Assembly (NCBI GenBank): GCA_921293015.1
Contig: OV121081.1
Span: 55,515,877-55,579,876 of the forward strand
DNA: 64,000 bases
Source of the DNA: Phorcus lineatus
Taxonomy: Eukaryota > Mollusca > Gastropoda > Trochida > Trochidae
Reading direction: 5' to 3'
Shown here: positions 36,674-50,347 of the stretch, in pieces
How the letters are laid out: each line of letters begins with the position of its first letter
Position numbering within the stretch: the stretch's first letter is position 1
Made by a program: the position numbers and the translations under genes
The notes under the pieces: model-generated
Told to the model about the DNA's origin: nothing
Seen by the model: the letters and a program-made list of their open reading frames with translations, nothing else
Databases searched by the model: none

Positions 36674-36679
36674 AATAAA
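36674..36679 (+). terminator. XRCC5 polyadenylation signal
   Basis: AATAAA lies 566 bases after the stop codon in A-rich DNA. It marks a 3' UTR from 36109 to about 36697, which contains only shadow open frames. Confidence 0.65.
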
Positions 36680-37389
36680 TGATAAACCATTCCACTCGCA
36701 AGTCTGTATTTCTTCTGGAATCCTTTTATTACATTCTTAATACATGCCATTTAGAAAGTGAACAAATGTGTTTTTGGAAGCCCATTGTGTAGCCGGACTT
36801 TTCAAGGGCGGCCATAAAGGAAAAAATTCAGAGAGTATTATATAGATAATCTCACCCAAGTGTCATCAGATATATCAACATGAGTTGAAAAAAGTTACAA
36901 ATATCCGAGGCTTGCCGATGATATTTTTTACTTTTATCAACGAGTGTTGATATATTTTATATCAGATCAGAGAGGGTGAGGTTCTATTTATCATCCAAAA
37001 TCATTTTGATTCCGTGAACAATGTATATTTCTGAACACTGCACTACTCTAAGCCTCTCATTGCAGTGACGTCATAGCATTGTCATGAACTTGAGGGCATT
37101 GTTCAAAATCTTCTGTCAAAACGATCCTGTGGAACACAGTTTTGGATGATACATCCCTTTACCATGGAGTCTCAAAAGAACATTTTAACTTTGTATGATA
37201 ATAGATTAATATATTACCACCATTAGCCAAGGAATCTTCACACAAGGGGCCACATGGTCACTTAACCTATAACAATAATCCTAACTAGTCAATCTTAAGA
37301 GGCATTGGTTCTAGAAGTAATGTCGAGATAGCAAAAAGTTTACACGACAGTTGCTTGATGCCATGCACCCATTGGGACTATCTGGACTT

Positions 37390-37510
37390 TGTGTTACTGC
37401 AGGCGTGACTCCAAATATAACTATGTTATGCTTTTATCTCAGTTTGGATATCACACCGTTCATGGCTGAAATATTGCCTAAGCGGCGCTAAACAATAACT
37501 CGCTCACTTT
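37390..37510 (+). repeat. SINE-like tail, copy 1
   Basis: The sequence gttcatggctgaaatattgcctaagcggcgctaaacaataactcgctcact is the style of a repeat tail I associate with Haliotis and related molluscs. The 5' boundary is uncertain. Confidence 0.6.
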
Positions 37511-37779
37511 AATCCTTGACATTTCTCAATAATACCCTGGATCCACGGTAGACTCAACGATTTCATTAACATCCTTTCTGGCCTCACCTTAATATTAGTA
37601 ACCAATCAAACATGCTTGTGTTTACAAATACACTTCGACATCAGCCATACTCTGCCCTGCAACCAGTAACACATTTTATGCGACAGGCATATTGTACTTT
37701 TAGAATAGCCATGCACAATATGATCAAGCATTTGAAAACTAAGCGAACACTTGTACATAAGAAATTTTTTCAATTCCTG

Positions 37780-37845
37780 AACACGCCACTAATGGCTGTA
37801 ATATTACCCAAGCGGCGTTAAACAACAACTAATTCACTCAATTCC
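37780..37845 (+). repeat. SINE-like tail, copy 2
   Basis: A second version (acgccactaatggctgtaatattacccaagcggcgttaaacaacaactaattcactca) of the same repeat tail occurs about 350 bases downstream, in the same orientation and with about 80 per cent identity by eye. Confidence 0.6.
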
Positions 37846-38068
37846 TGACCTGGAGTCAGCTTTTTTTGCTTAAACACTAACATATACTAATCAAGGCCTT
37901 TTACTCTATCAATGAAGCAAAGGTGTGTCATGATCGAAGCCATTGCATTTGTACGCTTGACATCCAAGCACAGATGCAGCTGACTTGATTTAAGTCCAGG
38001 AAAGTGAGGTAATTAAAGTATCATGAATCCAGAGTAATTAGTTTAGATTATTGGAACGTTTTCTCAGG

Positions 38069-38074
38069 TTTATT
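38069..38074 (-). terminator. Candidate USPL1 polyadenylation signal
   Basis: AATAAA on the minus strand lies about 1,040 bases past the USPL1 stop codon. The intervening DNA is AT-rich without minus-strand coding, as expected of a 3' UTR. Closer non-consensus signals could be used instead. Confidence 0.35.
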
Positions 38075-39110
38075 GAGGATGCATTTCTCCATATCAATGT
38101 ACAAAATATTGAAAACAAAGCCAGTGTCATTGTTAGATTCTCATTTATGAGGAACATTTGAACAAGAAATTACAACAAAACTATACATATTTCCTGATGC
38201 CCAAATCATATTTACAGTGCACCAGAGGAAAATACATTACATCTATGTACAGAGGCCCTCATGGCTGGATTTAGAGATGAGTTCTTAGGCTAGTTATGAT
38301 CATAATTACACAGTGAATGATCCCAGATTTTTACTGAAGCACCAATATGCAAATAAATATATTGCTACTTGCTAGAAAACATGATTTCACAAATTCAAAT
38401 GCAGTCAATCCTAATGGACAATTTTCAAATGATTTAACATACATCGACATTGGCAATATCAAACAAATTCTTGGGAAAAGAAAACTGATGTCTGAAACAA
38501 ACTGGAATGAAAACCTTTGGTAACCATGAACACGTCAATAACAATTAATCCAAAAAATGACAGAATTTTCTAGAAAGTCCAATTCGTGAAACAAGCCTTG
38601 ACACATTTCAAGTACAGGTTTTTGGTCTTTGTAAATATTTTAAGCCAACAGCAGTGTTTCTTTAACATCGAGGTAGACTTTTTTTCTGGTAAAAATTGTT
38701 CAAAATATTCTTTCAAACCAATAGAATACTCTCAATTGACTAAAAATGCAAGTTTCATTGATTGTAATCAACATTTAAACATTAACGATTGTGTTTTTGG
38801 ACTCAAAAAATTAACATATTTTTTTGTACAGCCACTTTTACCGTAAATCATTGAAAACAAATATCGCTGATATGTTAGAGTATCATTAGTATTTAGTTTC
38901 TGCTGAATTTGCTTCCATGAAGGGAGAGACACAAGATAATCAACAGCATCTTTCAAAGAACAAGATAATTCAATCTTAATGACAAGTCAATAAAATAATG
39001 TTTCACTGAAAAGTATTTGAAAAGGTTGTTTAAGATTTAACTTACTCAATAAACAAATATTACTATTTCTTTCCATAAATTCAACATTACATAAAACTAA
39101 CTAATTATTT

Positions 39111-42100
39111 CTAGTCAATTTTTGATCGCTTTGCTGGATTTTTCGGAGGTCGGCCTCTTCTCTTTCCAGATGAGGGTGTTTTGTTTTCTTCCGTCAATGT
39201 TTCTTCTGGGTCCACTGAAGTGACAGGAGACTCTGGTTTACGTCTCCTTGTGTTTGGTCTCTCTATCGGTAGAATCTTGTACTTGCCTACATATTTAACT
39301 TCCGGCGAGTTGAAGAGTTCAGAAATGTCTGTTTCTTTGGGAGTGTCCAGCTTTTCTTTTGTCAGTTCACTCTTAGATTTAGGGGTTTCAGTAACGGCTT
39401 CTTTGGTGAATGTCTGTTTGGGACTGTTTTTCACTACGTCAGGGGAAACAATGATCTTTGGTGGTCTTCCCCTACCTCTGGGAGTCACAGTCACATCCTC
39501 AATTGGGCCTGTAGATGCTTTAGTTTGAGCACCAGCAGATGTTTTCTTCTGCGCTGTCGGTTTTGGTTCAGGTGATGGAATCTTATCTACCGAGGATTTC
39601 CGAGGTCTGCCAACTGTTTTGGGGCTTGGACTAATGGAATATGGTCGGCCTCTACTCTTGGGGGTTTTGACCTCAACCTCAATCTCCACCGATTGCTTGC
39701 GTGGTCTACCTCTTCCTTTAGGAGTTAAAGATGGACTTTCTGAATGTGGTTTTTGAACATCGTCAACCACAGAGTCTGGTGTTGGAATTACTGGTTGCTT
39801 ACGTGTTCTACCCTTTGGTTTAACAAAATTTTCTGGGGTAGAAATTGTTGATATGCCTTTCTCTTCCATGTTTTCTTGATCAACAGTTTCAATTCTAGGT
39901 TGCTTTGATTGGTTTTCTGATTCAGGAGTATTAAAAGCATCCATGAAACTTCTTTTTTGAACTGGTTTAGTTTGAGTTTCTGAACTCTCCTGAACACGGA
40001 TAATCTCTTGTGGAGACAGCACTGTATGCATCTTCTTAGGCGGCCTACCTCTTCCCCTCCCACGTCCTCTGCCTGATGCCTGAATGTTTGGTAGACTCTC
40101 ATCAGTAGATTCAGGAACAGGCAATCTTGAAACTGCTGCATCTGCTATCACATGCAGGGGATTTGCTTTCTTCACCCTCCCTGGACTTTCAATCACAACA
40201 ATGTTGCTCTGGTCTTTTACTTGTTTTGAAGGGGACACAGTTATTGTCTTTAAAGGTGCTTCTTCAGGCAGAACAAGTTCCTCAATCGGTTCATCCTTTG
40301 CTACATCAAAGTCAGCTTTGGGAGGCACAATAGGCTGGGGTACAACCACTGAAGTTGAAGTTGAAATCACACGGTCCTTTTCTTTTGTTTTCATCATGTC
40401 AATCGATGTGAAACCCCCATCCGTGACAAGTTTGTCCTTTAATACATCCGATTTGAGCTTGTATTCATCAAACTCCTTTGGCTTTTCCTTACTTTTGCCC
40501 AACTTGAGGTACGGTTTCACAGCTGCTAAGTATGATTGTCCAGGTTTGACAATAATGTTAGGTTTTTTATTATCACTTGAAACATGATCTGTAACACTTG
40601 TGTTCTCATTCTGTTTTATGTGAATCACACTAGTTGCTGGTTTCATTGGACTGATTCCACTTGTTCCAATGACAACTTTTGATCTGTCAGGGCTAGCAAT
40701 AGTTTGAGTAACTGATGAAGAGCCGACTGTTTCAGTAATAGAAGCAGAGACAGTGACTCCGGATTGGTCACTTAAACTTTGTGATGCACTGACATTTGAA
40801 GATTTTGGAGTATGCTGAATTAGACTCCTTGCTACTGGAGTAGCTATTGATTGAGATGATGATGCCTTCAAAGTTGAAATCAGCTTGGAGAGGAAAGCTT
40901 GATTCTGAATTTGTTGGATTGGGACACCCTTATCAACTAAGGTTTGTATAGCCTTAGCAATCATTGCTGTGTCAGCATTGGGTCCTTGAACAGAGATCAC
41001 TGGACTGTATTTTGGGGATTTTGAAGGAGATTTAGGTCTGTCGGTATCAGAGAGCACAACAGTTTCTGTTTGAGGACTACCCATTCTGGGAGAACTTATT
41101 TCTGGCGCATGACTTGGAGATTGGCCAAGGGGAGAACCTACATTGTGTCCAGAGGACATTATCTTGACAGTTGAGATTCCTTTAGTCGGTGAGGAAACAG
41201 ACACTGTGGTTGGTGAGGTTAATGTTGAACTTGGAGTTGATTTAATCAAGGATGTAACCCCCTTTGAAGTAGATTTCTGAATTTTGATGATGCTGCTGCC
41301 TGGGTTTTTTGTGGGAGATGAAGGCTGTCCTGGGGAATTAGGGAGGATATACTTCACTGGGCTGGTCTTGTCGGCTGAGGGAAAAGTCGATGGATCAAGT
41401 GTTAAAACATTCTTCTTTAGCACACTGCCTTGCCCCATCTGGCCTGCAAGAAGAGTTGTTACCTTAGTCCCTTGAGGGGTCGTTACAGTGTGAGGAGTGG
41501 TATGTTGCTCCACAACAGACTGAAGGGACATTGTTCCCTTGTCGGAACTTGTTAAAGTTTGAGCAGAAGACTGACTGAGGATAATAGGGCTCCCTGACTT
41601 TGAAGATCCTGTCAACACTTTAACAACCTGAGGGCCAGTTTGCTTTGTCTGGCCAGACTGGCCTGGTGGCGAAATCACTATACACTGTGGTTCTGATGGA
41701 CTTGGGCTTGAAGCATCAATATGCATTTGAGAACTTGTTACTATAGGTACAGGTCTAAAGTCTGGCCTCTTCTTCCTGCCACCCCTTGCCAGAGCTCTAC
41801 CCCTGCCTCTTCCTCTGCTAGGTGATCGAATTGCTGAGCTCTGCAGCTGGATCATATTCTCTCCAAGTTGGACATACTTTGTCCCAGGCTGCTGCATTGG
41901 AGTATTTGGTTTAATGCTGATGACCTTCCGTGTTTCATAGGTTGTCACAGGGCTTGGTGGTATGACAGATTGTGTTAATGATTTTTCCTTGCCCTTTATT
42001 AACTGCTGGATTACAGCACCTCCTGTTGCAGTATCGCCATTCTTTAGGGATTCTATTGCTTTCATCAGTTCACTGTTCTGCTTACAGTCCAAGTCTGTGA

Positions 42101-45100
42101 GTATGGTTTGAACTATCTCCCCTCTTTCATTCTTCTTTTTGACTATTATCTTAGGAGCACCTGTTACAATGGGTGCCGGAGATGCTTGGGTTTGGGCTGC
42201 CTGGATGTTGATCACATTCTTCTTTACAGGGCTTGTGGGAGAAGGAGGAACATCTTTGATAACCTCCTGAAGGATTCCATCTGCCCCAACAACATAAGTC
42301 TTTGATTTTCCTCCTGTGTTTATATGCGATTGTTCTGAAATTTGGGATCTATCAAGCTCAATATACTTCAAATTAGGACCCTTGCTTTGTACAATTTGCC
42401 CATCGATGTTCTGAGGTTTACAAGAAATTGGTTTTACAGGATTTGAATCTTCCGAGATCATCTTCCCACTTACAATTTGAGAGCCAGTGACTGTAGAGAC
42501 GGCTGGCATATATACAATCTTGTTCCCACTTTTAACAACCCTCATACTTGTTGCTTGTGCCAATGAAGTAGGTGTACTCTGTTGGGGTGTTAGACTTGTT
42601 ACCATTGATGACAGGATGGTTGGTCTGTTCTTACTCTGCAATATGACTGGCTTGTAAGAGCTGGTATTCCCTTGACTAACCTGTCCTGTAGATGAGCCTG
42701 AAGAAAGCCCTGCAACATTAGCTAGGAGTCCAGATGCAGAGCTAGCAGGTGGGAGGGACATTATCTTCATACCTTGCAGCCCTGCTGCATTAGCCCCTGC
42801 AGGCAGAGTAATGATTCCGGGTAGCTTCCCTCCCTGGTTCTGGGACAAAATGTACTTCACTGTGTTCTGATTTAGCTCAGCCTTGCGCTTTAACCCTTGA
42901 GCCAAAGCTTCTTTCCCTGGTAGGACAACGCTAGTCCCTGGCATCACATCAGGCTGGAGGACTCTGAGACAGGACTGCAAAATGTTGCAGGCGGAGGTCT
43001 CCTCAAGGTCACGAGCTGCAGAGGGCTGAATATTCTTCTCCCACATGATGATATGGATCTGATTGGGAGGAATGGCCGGCTCCTGAGTGACGAACTGGCA
43101 CAGCGTTGACTTGAGGTCATCACACTCCATCCACTGATCACCTGCAACATGCCAATCAGGGAGGCTGATTAACGAGGGTGGTATTAAAGATGAATCTTAA
43201 TTAATCCTTTTATAATCAGAGTTCAATTCATTAACATGGTTTATTTTAACCCAGTAGCTAAGGTAATTATCACATGAAGGACAAGTTTGCTTAACAAGTT
43301 ATGACTTATATCAAGATCCTACCTTATTACACAACAGCTAAAGAGATCTACCAGCCTGAGATATGTTAGCTAAAAGGATAAAGTCTGTCCAAAACTAAAC
43401 CCCAAAGCAAGCAGTGTGTAGCTTTCATACAATTTCACAATTTGTAAATTCATTTCTAAAATGACCTGTCTAAAGCAACTATCAGATCCTTTGTCATACA
43501 TGGCAAAAAAGTTCAGGATTTGTATTCAAAAAGGACAAACAGTTTATTGATTTGGAAAATGATATAGATAATCCGTTTACAAGAGCATATTTGTGTCAAA
43601 CAAATCCATCAATATCCTGATAATGACAGGCAAAATTGTTTAGAAATACTGAAAGCTTCTTCATGGTAATGTTGAGCATGTAACTCAGTGAAATGTCACC
43701 ATACAAGGAGTTTGAAGCAAATATCTTGAACTCATTGATCCTGTGGTGCCACTTTTGCCAAATGCAAGCCACTTCAATGGCTGGAGATATACTTATTTAT
43801 ATATTATATATGTGATTGATAGATTACAGGAGAATGATGAAGCTCTGCAGACAAATATGCAGATTTAGCAGATGGTCAAAAGTTGCCATAAAGGTATTGA
43901 TTTTGCACATCCAGATATTGTTTACCTTTTTCACCATTTAAAATCAATTTGTTATACAAGTCTTAGCCCAGTAACATAATAGATGGAATTAAAATTTATC
44001 TATGGATAACATTAAGTTGAGCATCTAAAAGTTCAAGAATGCAAATAGAAGTGACAAGATTAGTGTTTAACTTTATCAGAGTGTTGCTGACTTATGGAAA
44101 GTAACTTTCTTTTGAACTCACCAGTTCCATTCCTGATCCAAGCTACAAAGTGGTCCGGGTTGTTCTTATACTGTATGACTGCGGTTACCATGTAGGTTTC
44201 CCCTCCAAAGGTGAAGCACAACTCGTTGAGTCTGCTGTGTGGGAGTCCTTCCTTGAAATGCAGACACAGCATGTCGGGAATACTGAAACAGTGGAGGTGT
44301 AAATAACAGCAAAAAGGTGTAAAAAAACCCATATCAATAATGATAACTTTTGTATAAATAATTGGTTAAACCTTGACATTAATTTAGCGACATCACTGAT
44401 AAAATACTTCAAATGTACATTTACCATATTATCAATCGAACAAGGTAACAAAATGTCTGCACCTGTACAATACTTTTACCCTTGACCAGCTAATGCAATA
44501 ATATAGCGGGTACATACTATTACTGTAACTAGCCACTGGCCAAAACCAGAGTAAATTGTTTATAAGCAAATAACTCCTCCAATTCATTCAGAATAGTTAA
44601 AAAACCCTTCTTTGATGTCTTACAAACTATGCAAGAGCGATAGACAGTTAAAGATAGGTATCTTTCAAATAACCAAACATACATGCTCCATCCTTCTACA
44701 TTCCCATAATTGTATCTGCAAAGCTCCTGTAATCCCCTGATTGTCTTCTAAGCATTTGCCTCGAATTGCTTCTGACTGGTTATCAGTTGCTTTTATTTAA
44801 AATATTCTCATCAAGGAAATGTAAACAAAGCTATATTCATAGTCATTTCATTATCTTATCACTCATAGATTATACTGAGCAAATCCTGAGAAGGAAAATA
44901 AGGAATTATAGGAGTTAACCAGCAACAAATATGCCGATGCAGCAGGATGCACTAGCACATGCTCTTACCTTGAGAAGGTCATCTTCATGCGTTTCCCTGA
45001 TGCCTTACACTGGAAGCAGTTCCTGATGAAGGAGGGTTGGATCATATTGAAGTCAGAAGGGACCTCTGGGAATGAGGGCAGGAGCTTAGAGTGGTCGTCC

Positions 45101-48100
45101 TCCTGATGGTAAGCGCACTGGTCACAGTCGAATGTGTACTTGAACTTGATCTTGAACTTCTCCTTCAGCATGGCAGGTTCCCTAACCAGCAGAGGAAGAG
45201 CAAATAGAGGACTGTCGTTTTTACCCCTCTCACATTGAAGTCTAGGCTGAAGGACATCCCAAATCTTCTCTCGCATTGTATCAAGAATGTCCATGGCTTT
45301 GAAGTAGTCTTGCATGCTTTTCAAAGATATTTTGTTGACAACTGTGGTTGTTTTTGGTTTGCCTGGTTCTGCTTTGCTTGTGTTGGAAGAATTGGGTATA
45401 GGTTCCCCAGCAGCAGCGACAGAACTACTGACTGACGGGCTTTCATGAGCTCCATCTCCTGGCTTTGAATCACCTGCCTTTGCTTCAGCTGCAGCTGTGT
45501 TTTTGGCAAGATTTTCCTTATAATCAGAATGCACTTTAGCAGTTAATTTCTGCATAAGATGCTGTGCTTGGTAGTATGCCTTGAGTAGAGTAGACAACAC
45601 ACTGTCTTTCAATGCCATAGTATTTTCCTCATCAGTGAACAGTTTCTGAATCGTTGGACTATTACAAAGAACGATCATTACCACATCTAACCAACACATA
45701 GCATCCCTATTCTGCCACTGCACAAACAAGTTCAGACAGTGTTTATCTAGCAACGGAATTGGTCCAGTGTCATTTTCTAACTCGGCTAAAATCTTGGCCT
45801 GTTCTTCTTCAGACAAACCTAATGGATCTTTGACCATGGCAAGAGCTTGACTATTAGCTATGGTTCCTTGAATAGATGCTGTCGACTCTACTCCTGGTTT
45901 AGAAGATGATGATTGGTCAAGAACTGAGGTAGAAGACCCACTGATGAGAATTGGAGTCTGAGGAACAGATGCTGCCTCATGGTTAGTTGCAGCACTAGAT
46001 GCTGTTGGTGAAGCTATTGTGAAGACTCCATTTTGAGAAGTGACTGCCATGTTGGAGAGGGCAGTATGTGGTATTGTGGTATATACGGCTCCATCAATCA
46101 GCTGCTGACCCGGCTGGAGAACAATGCCCTGTGTTGTGGTTGTGCTTCCTCCGGGACTGGTTAGGGTTACTGACTGTTCTACGGGGGTCAGATCTGGGAG
46201 CTGATCATCTTGGCTACTGTAGCCAGTTTGCTGATTCATACCTGAAAAGTCTATAGTCTGAGTGACTGGCAGTTCAGCAGATGTCATGGGAACAGTGTAT
46301 ATTTGGTTCTGCATGAGGTCACCTGTCTGTTCTGGGATAGACATCAAGACTCCTTGGGAATTATCCACTTCCATGCCCACCATTGATGTCTGACTAACGT
46401 CTGGCTGTTGAATCATGCCATGCTGATCAATGTTCATGTTGACATGATCAACAACAGAGTCTACTGGCACAGTCTGTTCACCAAGTGATATTGCATTGTA
46501 TGTCTGAGTAACATTTGATACCTCATGTTCAAATATTGGCACATTTTCAATAGTCTGAAAAGGCTGGGCATCAACTGCCTGTCCCATTTCATTTACTGTG
46601 GCATATTGGTATGCTTCTGATACCCCAGATATTTGAGACTCTGATGTTGTATATACAATGTTTTGCTGATTAGATACAAATGCCTGTGGATCTGCAGTAG
46701 TTAGTGTGGTCTGCATTCCATCTACAATGTATGTATGTCCACTTAAAACCCCTTCCATGTCAGTTGGGTGTTCTTCATTCAAAGCTTCGCCGGTGGAAAG
46801 AAATGCAGTTCTAACAATGTCATTAACAGGTGTCACTTTATCTGTGGAGGCATCAGAAACAATGGATTCCGTTACATGTGAGGACATTACACTTGCTTCT
46901 GTTTGTACAGTCTCGACACTCTCTTCAAGATTACTTGATTGTGTAACCATGAGAGCCTGATTTGAATCAAGCACAACGTCATCTTGAGTAACAGGAGCAG
47001 TGTGGTCACTAGATTCAATATCACCCGATTGTGCAACCATAAAAGTCGGGTTTGAAACCAGCGCAACTTCATCTTGAGTGACAACAGCAGTATTGTCATA
47101 AGCTTCAACATTACCAGATTGTGTGACCATAGAAGTGGGGTTAGAATCAAGCACAACTTCATCTTGGTTAACAACAGTGATATTGTCAACACCTACTTGC
47201 CCTGTACTGTCAATGTATGAATTTTCTAGATCTACCCCCGACTCTGTAACGACTTCTTGATTCTCTTGAACGATCTCGTCTTGCCCTACTGCATCAGACT
47301 TGAACTCAGGTTGAATCTGGTTTCCTTGTAATTCACCCTGCATAACTTCACCAGTTACATTTGCTTCTGTGTAAACTTCAGGTGCCTGCTGCTCCAACAG
47401 AGAATGTTCCTTACTTGTTGCTGCAGGATCCTCAACCCCTTGAGAATTTTCCACATCTTGCTGAGTTTCTTCTTGCTTAATTTCTTCATTCACAATATTT
47501 GAATGATCAACTGATTCAACTTCTGAGGTCATCAAGCCATCCTGAGCTTCACTCATTTGCTTATTTTCGTCCTTCATCACTTCTGCCTGTTCATATTGCA
47601 CCTCATTCACTTGGATCTCACTCACACAATTGTCAGATTCTATCACACTTTGTAAGTCTTCTTGACAACTTCCATCCACAGGAGGTATATTTTCTTGACT
47701 TTCCATGGTGACATTTTCGGGAGTATTTGCAGCATTCTGATTTGAAGAATCACAATCCCGTTCTTCAGAACCATTGCTGCTGGTATTCACCTCCTCAGGT
47801 TGATCAACTGGTCTTCCAGGGTCTTCAGTATCACAAGAGTCCTTCTGAACAACGGGAACCTCATCAGGGTCAGGCTGTGATTCAGTTACACATTCTTCAG
47901 TTTGACAGATATTTGCTTGTCCTGAGGAAACAATCTCATTTGTAGCTTCTTGTTCAGCATGTGTAGCTGGTGTATCTCCAGATGAACAGACGTCTTCAAA
48001 TTGGTTTTCTGATTTTTCACTGGAATAACAATTTACACCCTCAGAAGAAGTTATATTTTCAACTTGCTCTTTTGCTTGAACCGGCACTTCGGGAACAATT

Positions 48101-50347
48101 TGTTCAGTTTCTACAATATAACCGGTCTGACTGACAACATCAGCTGAATCTTGCTTGACTTCCATACCTTCAGCCACATCTTCAAATACGACTTCGGCAG
48201 CAGCAGGAGGGAGATCCTCAGACTGTTCCCTCTGTTCACTCTGCAGTGGCAGTTCGGCAACACAACCTTCAGATACAGCCACACTTTCCACGTGTCCCCC
48301 TCCTTGACTGCTACTCACTAAATGTTCCTCAGACTCAATTGATGGGAGGGGATCTGAATTAACCTCATAGTCCATAATCTCTTCTGGTGGCTGTTCAGTT
48401 CCACAAGAGCTGGCACCATCCACAGGATCATCAGCTGCTGTTTCAGTAGTAGAACATATATTCTCAGTGTTTTGGGAAGATACCTCTTGATTCATTTGTT
48501 CTCCAGTCTGGTTCAAATCACTACAGCCTTGCTGTACACTTTCACCAGAGAATGACTGACAGGTTCCTGCTATGAGGTTACCATCACTTGGTGCTTGAGC
48601 TTCACCCTTCTGTTGAATGTCATTTTCATCCTGCACGCTACCCTGACTGACAGGTTCCATTTCAACACTTTCACCAGCACCTTCATCTTTGATAGGGGCC
48701 ATCATTTTGTCTTTCACAGTGTTGCTCCACAAATTGTTCTTCTCAAACAACTGAGGATTATATTCAAATATACTTCTAACTTCTTCGTCAAGTGCACTTT
48801 CAGAGTCTTGTGAACACAATGCGTGGTTAATATTACTATTTGCAAGGTTGTCAAATTGCTTCCCAAATTTATGGAAATTCTTTTCTAAATTAAAACCATT
48901 TGTCAGTGGGCAAAAACTATGACCATTATCAACCACACTTACTGTGTTGGAAAGATCACTGTCAAATGGAAACACATTTGTGTTTTCATCAATGTCAAAA
49001 ATATCCTCAAATGTATTCCTCAACAGATTCTTAGGAGTATTTGCAGCATACTTCCTACTAAAATCTGCACATTCAACTTGCAGATCACTGCTTAGGTCAG
49101 TGGGAGGATTTTGAGCTTTCAGAGGCAAAGGTTCCTGAAAAACATTCACTGCACAGTTCTCTTTTAGAGGTTCATCAAATGCCCCAATGTTCAATAAATC
49201 TTCCAAATCAAGTTCCTGTGGTTTTTCTTTCACAGAATTGGTTACTGTAGCATCAATAAGAGTATCAGAGAGAATGGAGTTAACAAAGAGTCCACTGTCA
49301 CAACTTGGTGTTTTTGGTGCCTTGGGGGAATTGAAGGACACTGGTGAAAGAACTGTTGGTGTTCCAAAAGGAGTTGAAACTACCGACTTGACACTCCTGG
49401 TAGAGGAAGATTTACGTTTCAGAGGAGGGACGAGCGAGAGATCGCGTTGATGGATGCTCGGATTCTTAGAAGATGCCTCCAAAGGGAATGAACACTGAAA
49501 CAAACATGAAATAGATGAGCATTTTTTTGTTAGTATTACTTTGTATTGGTGGACATGTTAAAGATGGATTTATTCTAGTCTTGAAGAAGGTAAACTTTTT
49601 AATGAGACCTTAACATTAAAGTCTTTAAAATGATCACCATCAATATTTCACTTCCCCCATCTCATATGTATGCTACAAATGTTGTAGATGTCATTTTTAT
49701 ATTATCTTACTGCGTCCTGCTGCGTGGAAAAGGGATTTACAAAGACCTTGCCACATCCATACTTTCTCTCTATTTCTTCAAGTATCACACTATCTACAAT
49801 CCTGCAAATCCTTTATTTTCAATAACCTTAATCAACAAAGATGTTGTCAAAATTGATGACATGCTATGCCAAATGGTTTAAAGGAAAATGTTTAAAGGAT
49901 TTTGGGAAAAAATTCCTCCATGCTCAAATTGACAGGGTATCGGGTCTTAATTACAAACTTTGATAATGTAGATGAAAAGTACTCCCGCATAAATCTTTGG
50001 GATGCATCAGTTCTAGAGAAGTAAAATTTTTAACATGAGACTTCAGCCCATGCCTTTACCCATTTTGCATTATATGCAGTGATTTGATGAACAAAAACAT
50101 CCCAGTTCAAAAAGGACTTAAGACAAATATCAAAATATGTCTGGAGGTAAGCCATAAGTACTTGAGAAATTATTCCCAACAACTATTAACTATCTTTGCA
50201 GTATGAAGCCCAAAACTAGCAAAAACGTACCGATTTATTCTCGCAAAGCTGGATTGCTTCTTTGAAGTTGATCTGGTAGAGTTTGAGACGACTCTGACGA
50301 CCTGATTGGGCACACACTTGACAGTATTTCTTGGTGCCCGAGGGCAT
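39111..50347 (-). CDS. USPL1: USPL1 SUMO-specific isopeptidase, greatly enlarged (about 2,944 residues)
   Basis: USPL1 removes SUMO from proteins and is a Cajal-body factor in vertebrates. Coding exons: 50231-50347, 44969-49494, 44122-44282, 39111-43141; phases 0, 2, 1 agree. The N-terminal CxxC block (KYCQVCAQSG) and NFKEAIQLCENKS-CSFPLEA match human EYCPACREKG and ISFQESIFLCED-IYPLGS. The catalytic domain lies mid-protein: QWQNRDAMCWLD (C1306), zinc-type FDCDQC and RNCFQC pairs, PDHFVAWIRNGTG (H1592), QWMECDD (D1609), and IHIIMWEKN. The C/H/D triad aligns with human C236/H456/D472. Between zinc block and catalytic domain lies about 1,250 residues of acidic Gln/Glu/Ser-rich sequence with a 32-residue repeat. 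After it come about 1,330 residues of Ser/Thr/Pro-rich sequence with AT-hook cores. Human USPL1 has about 1,090 residues. An acceptor sits directly before the first ATG used, so an upstream coding exon is possible. Confidence 0.93.
39120..40080 (-). other. AT-hook cluster in the USPL1 C-terminus
   Basis: Reading the USPL1 frame, AT-hook-like cores occur as GRGRGRPPKKM (about 40050), KGRTRKQP (39810), KGRGRPRKQS (39700), KSRGRPYS (39645), VGRPRKSS (39600), RGRGRPPKII (39470) and RRGRPPKNP (39140). A further RGRGRGRALARGGRKKR is at about 41800. Such motifs bind the minor groove of AT-rich DNA in HMGA-type proteins; this role in USPL1 is inference. Confidence 0.75.
46914..47190 (-). repeat. Three 96-bp in-frame tandem repeats in USPL1
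   Basis: Three adjacent units each encode a 32-residue module of the form TVVxQDEVxLxSNPTxMVxQSGNxE. They lie in the disordered acidic region and indicate recent in-frame expansion of the protein. Confidence 0.8.

Larger units (their letters stand above)
36700..38050. other. Intergenic DNA between convergent XRCC5 and USPL1
   Basis: No gene is seen. It contains two copies of a short interspersed repeat tail, listed separately, and otherwise ordinary AT-rich sequence. Confidence 0.5.

Noticed and set aside
45235..48813. Several plus-strand ORFs of 60-100 codons across the USPL1 large exon
   Set aside because: They are opposite-strand shadows of the USPL1 coding sequence.
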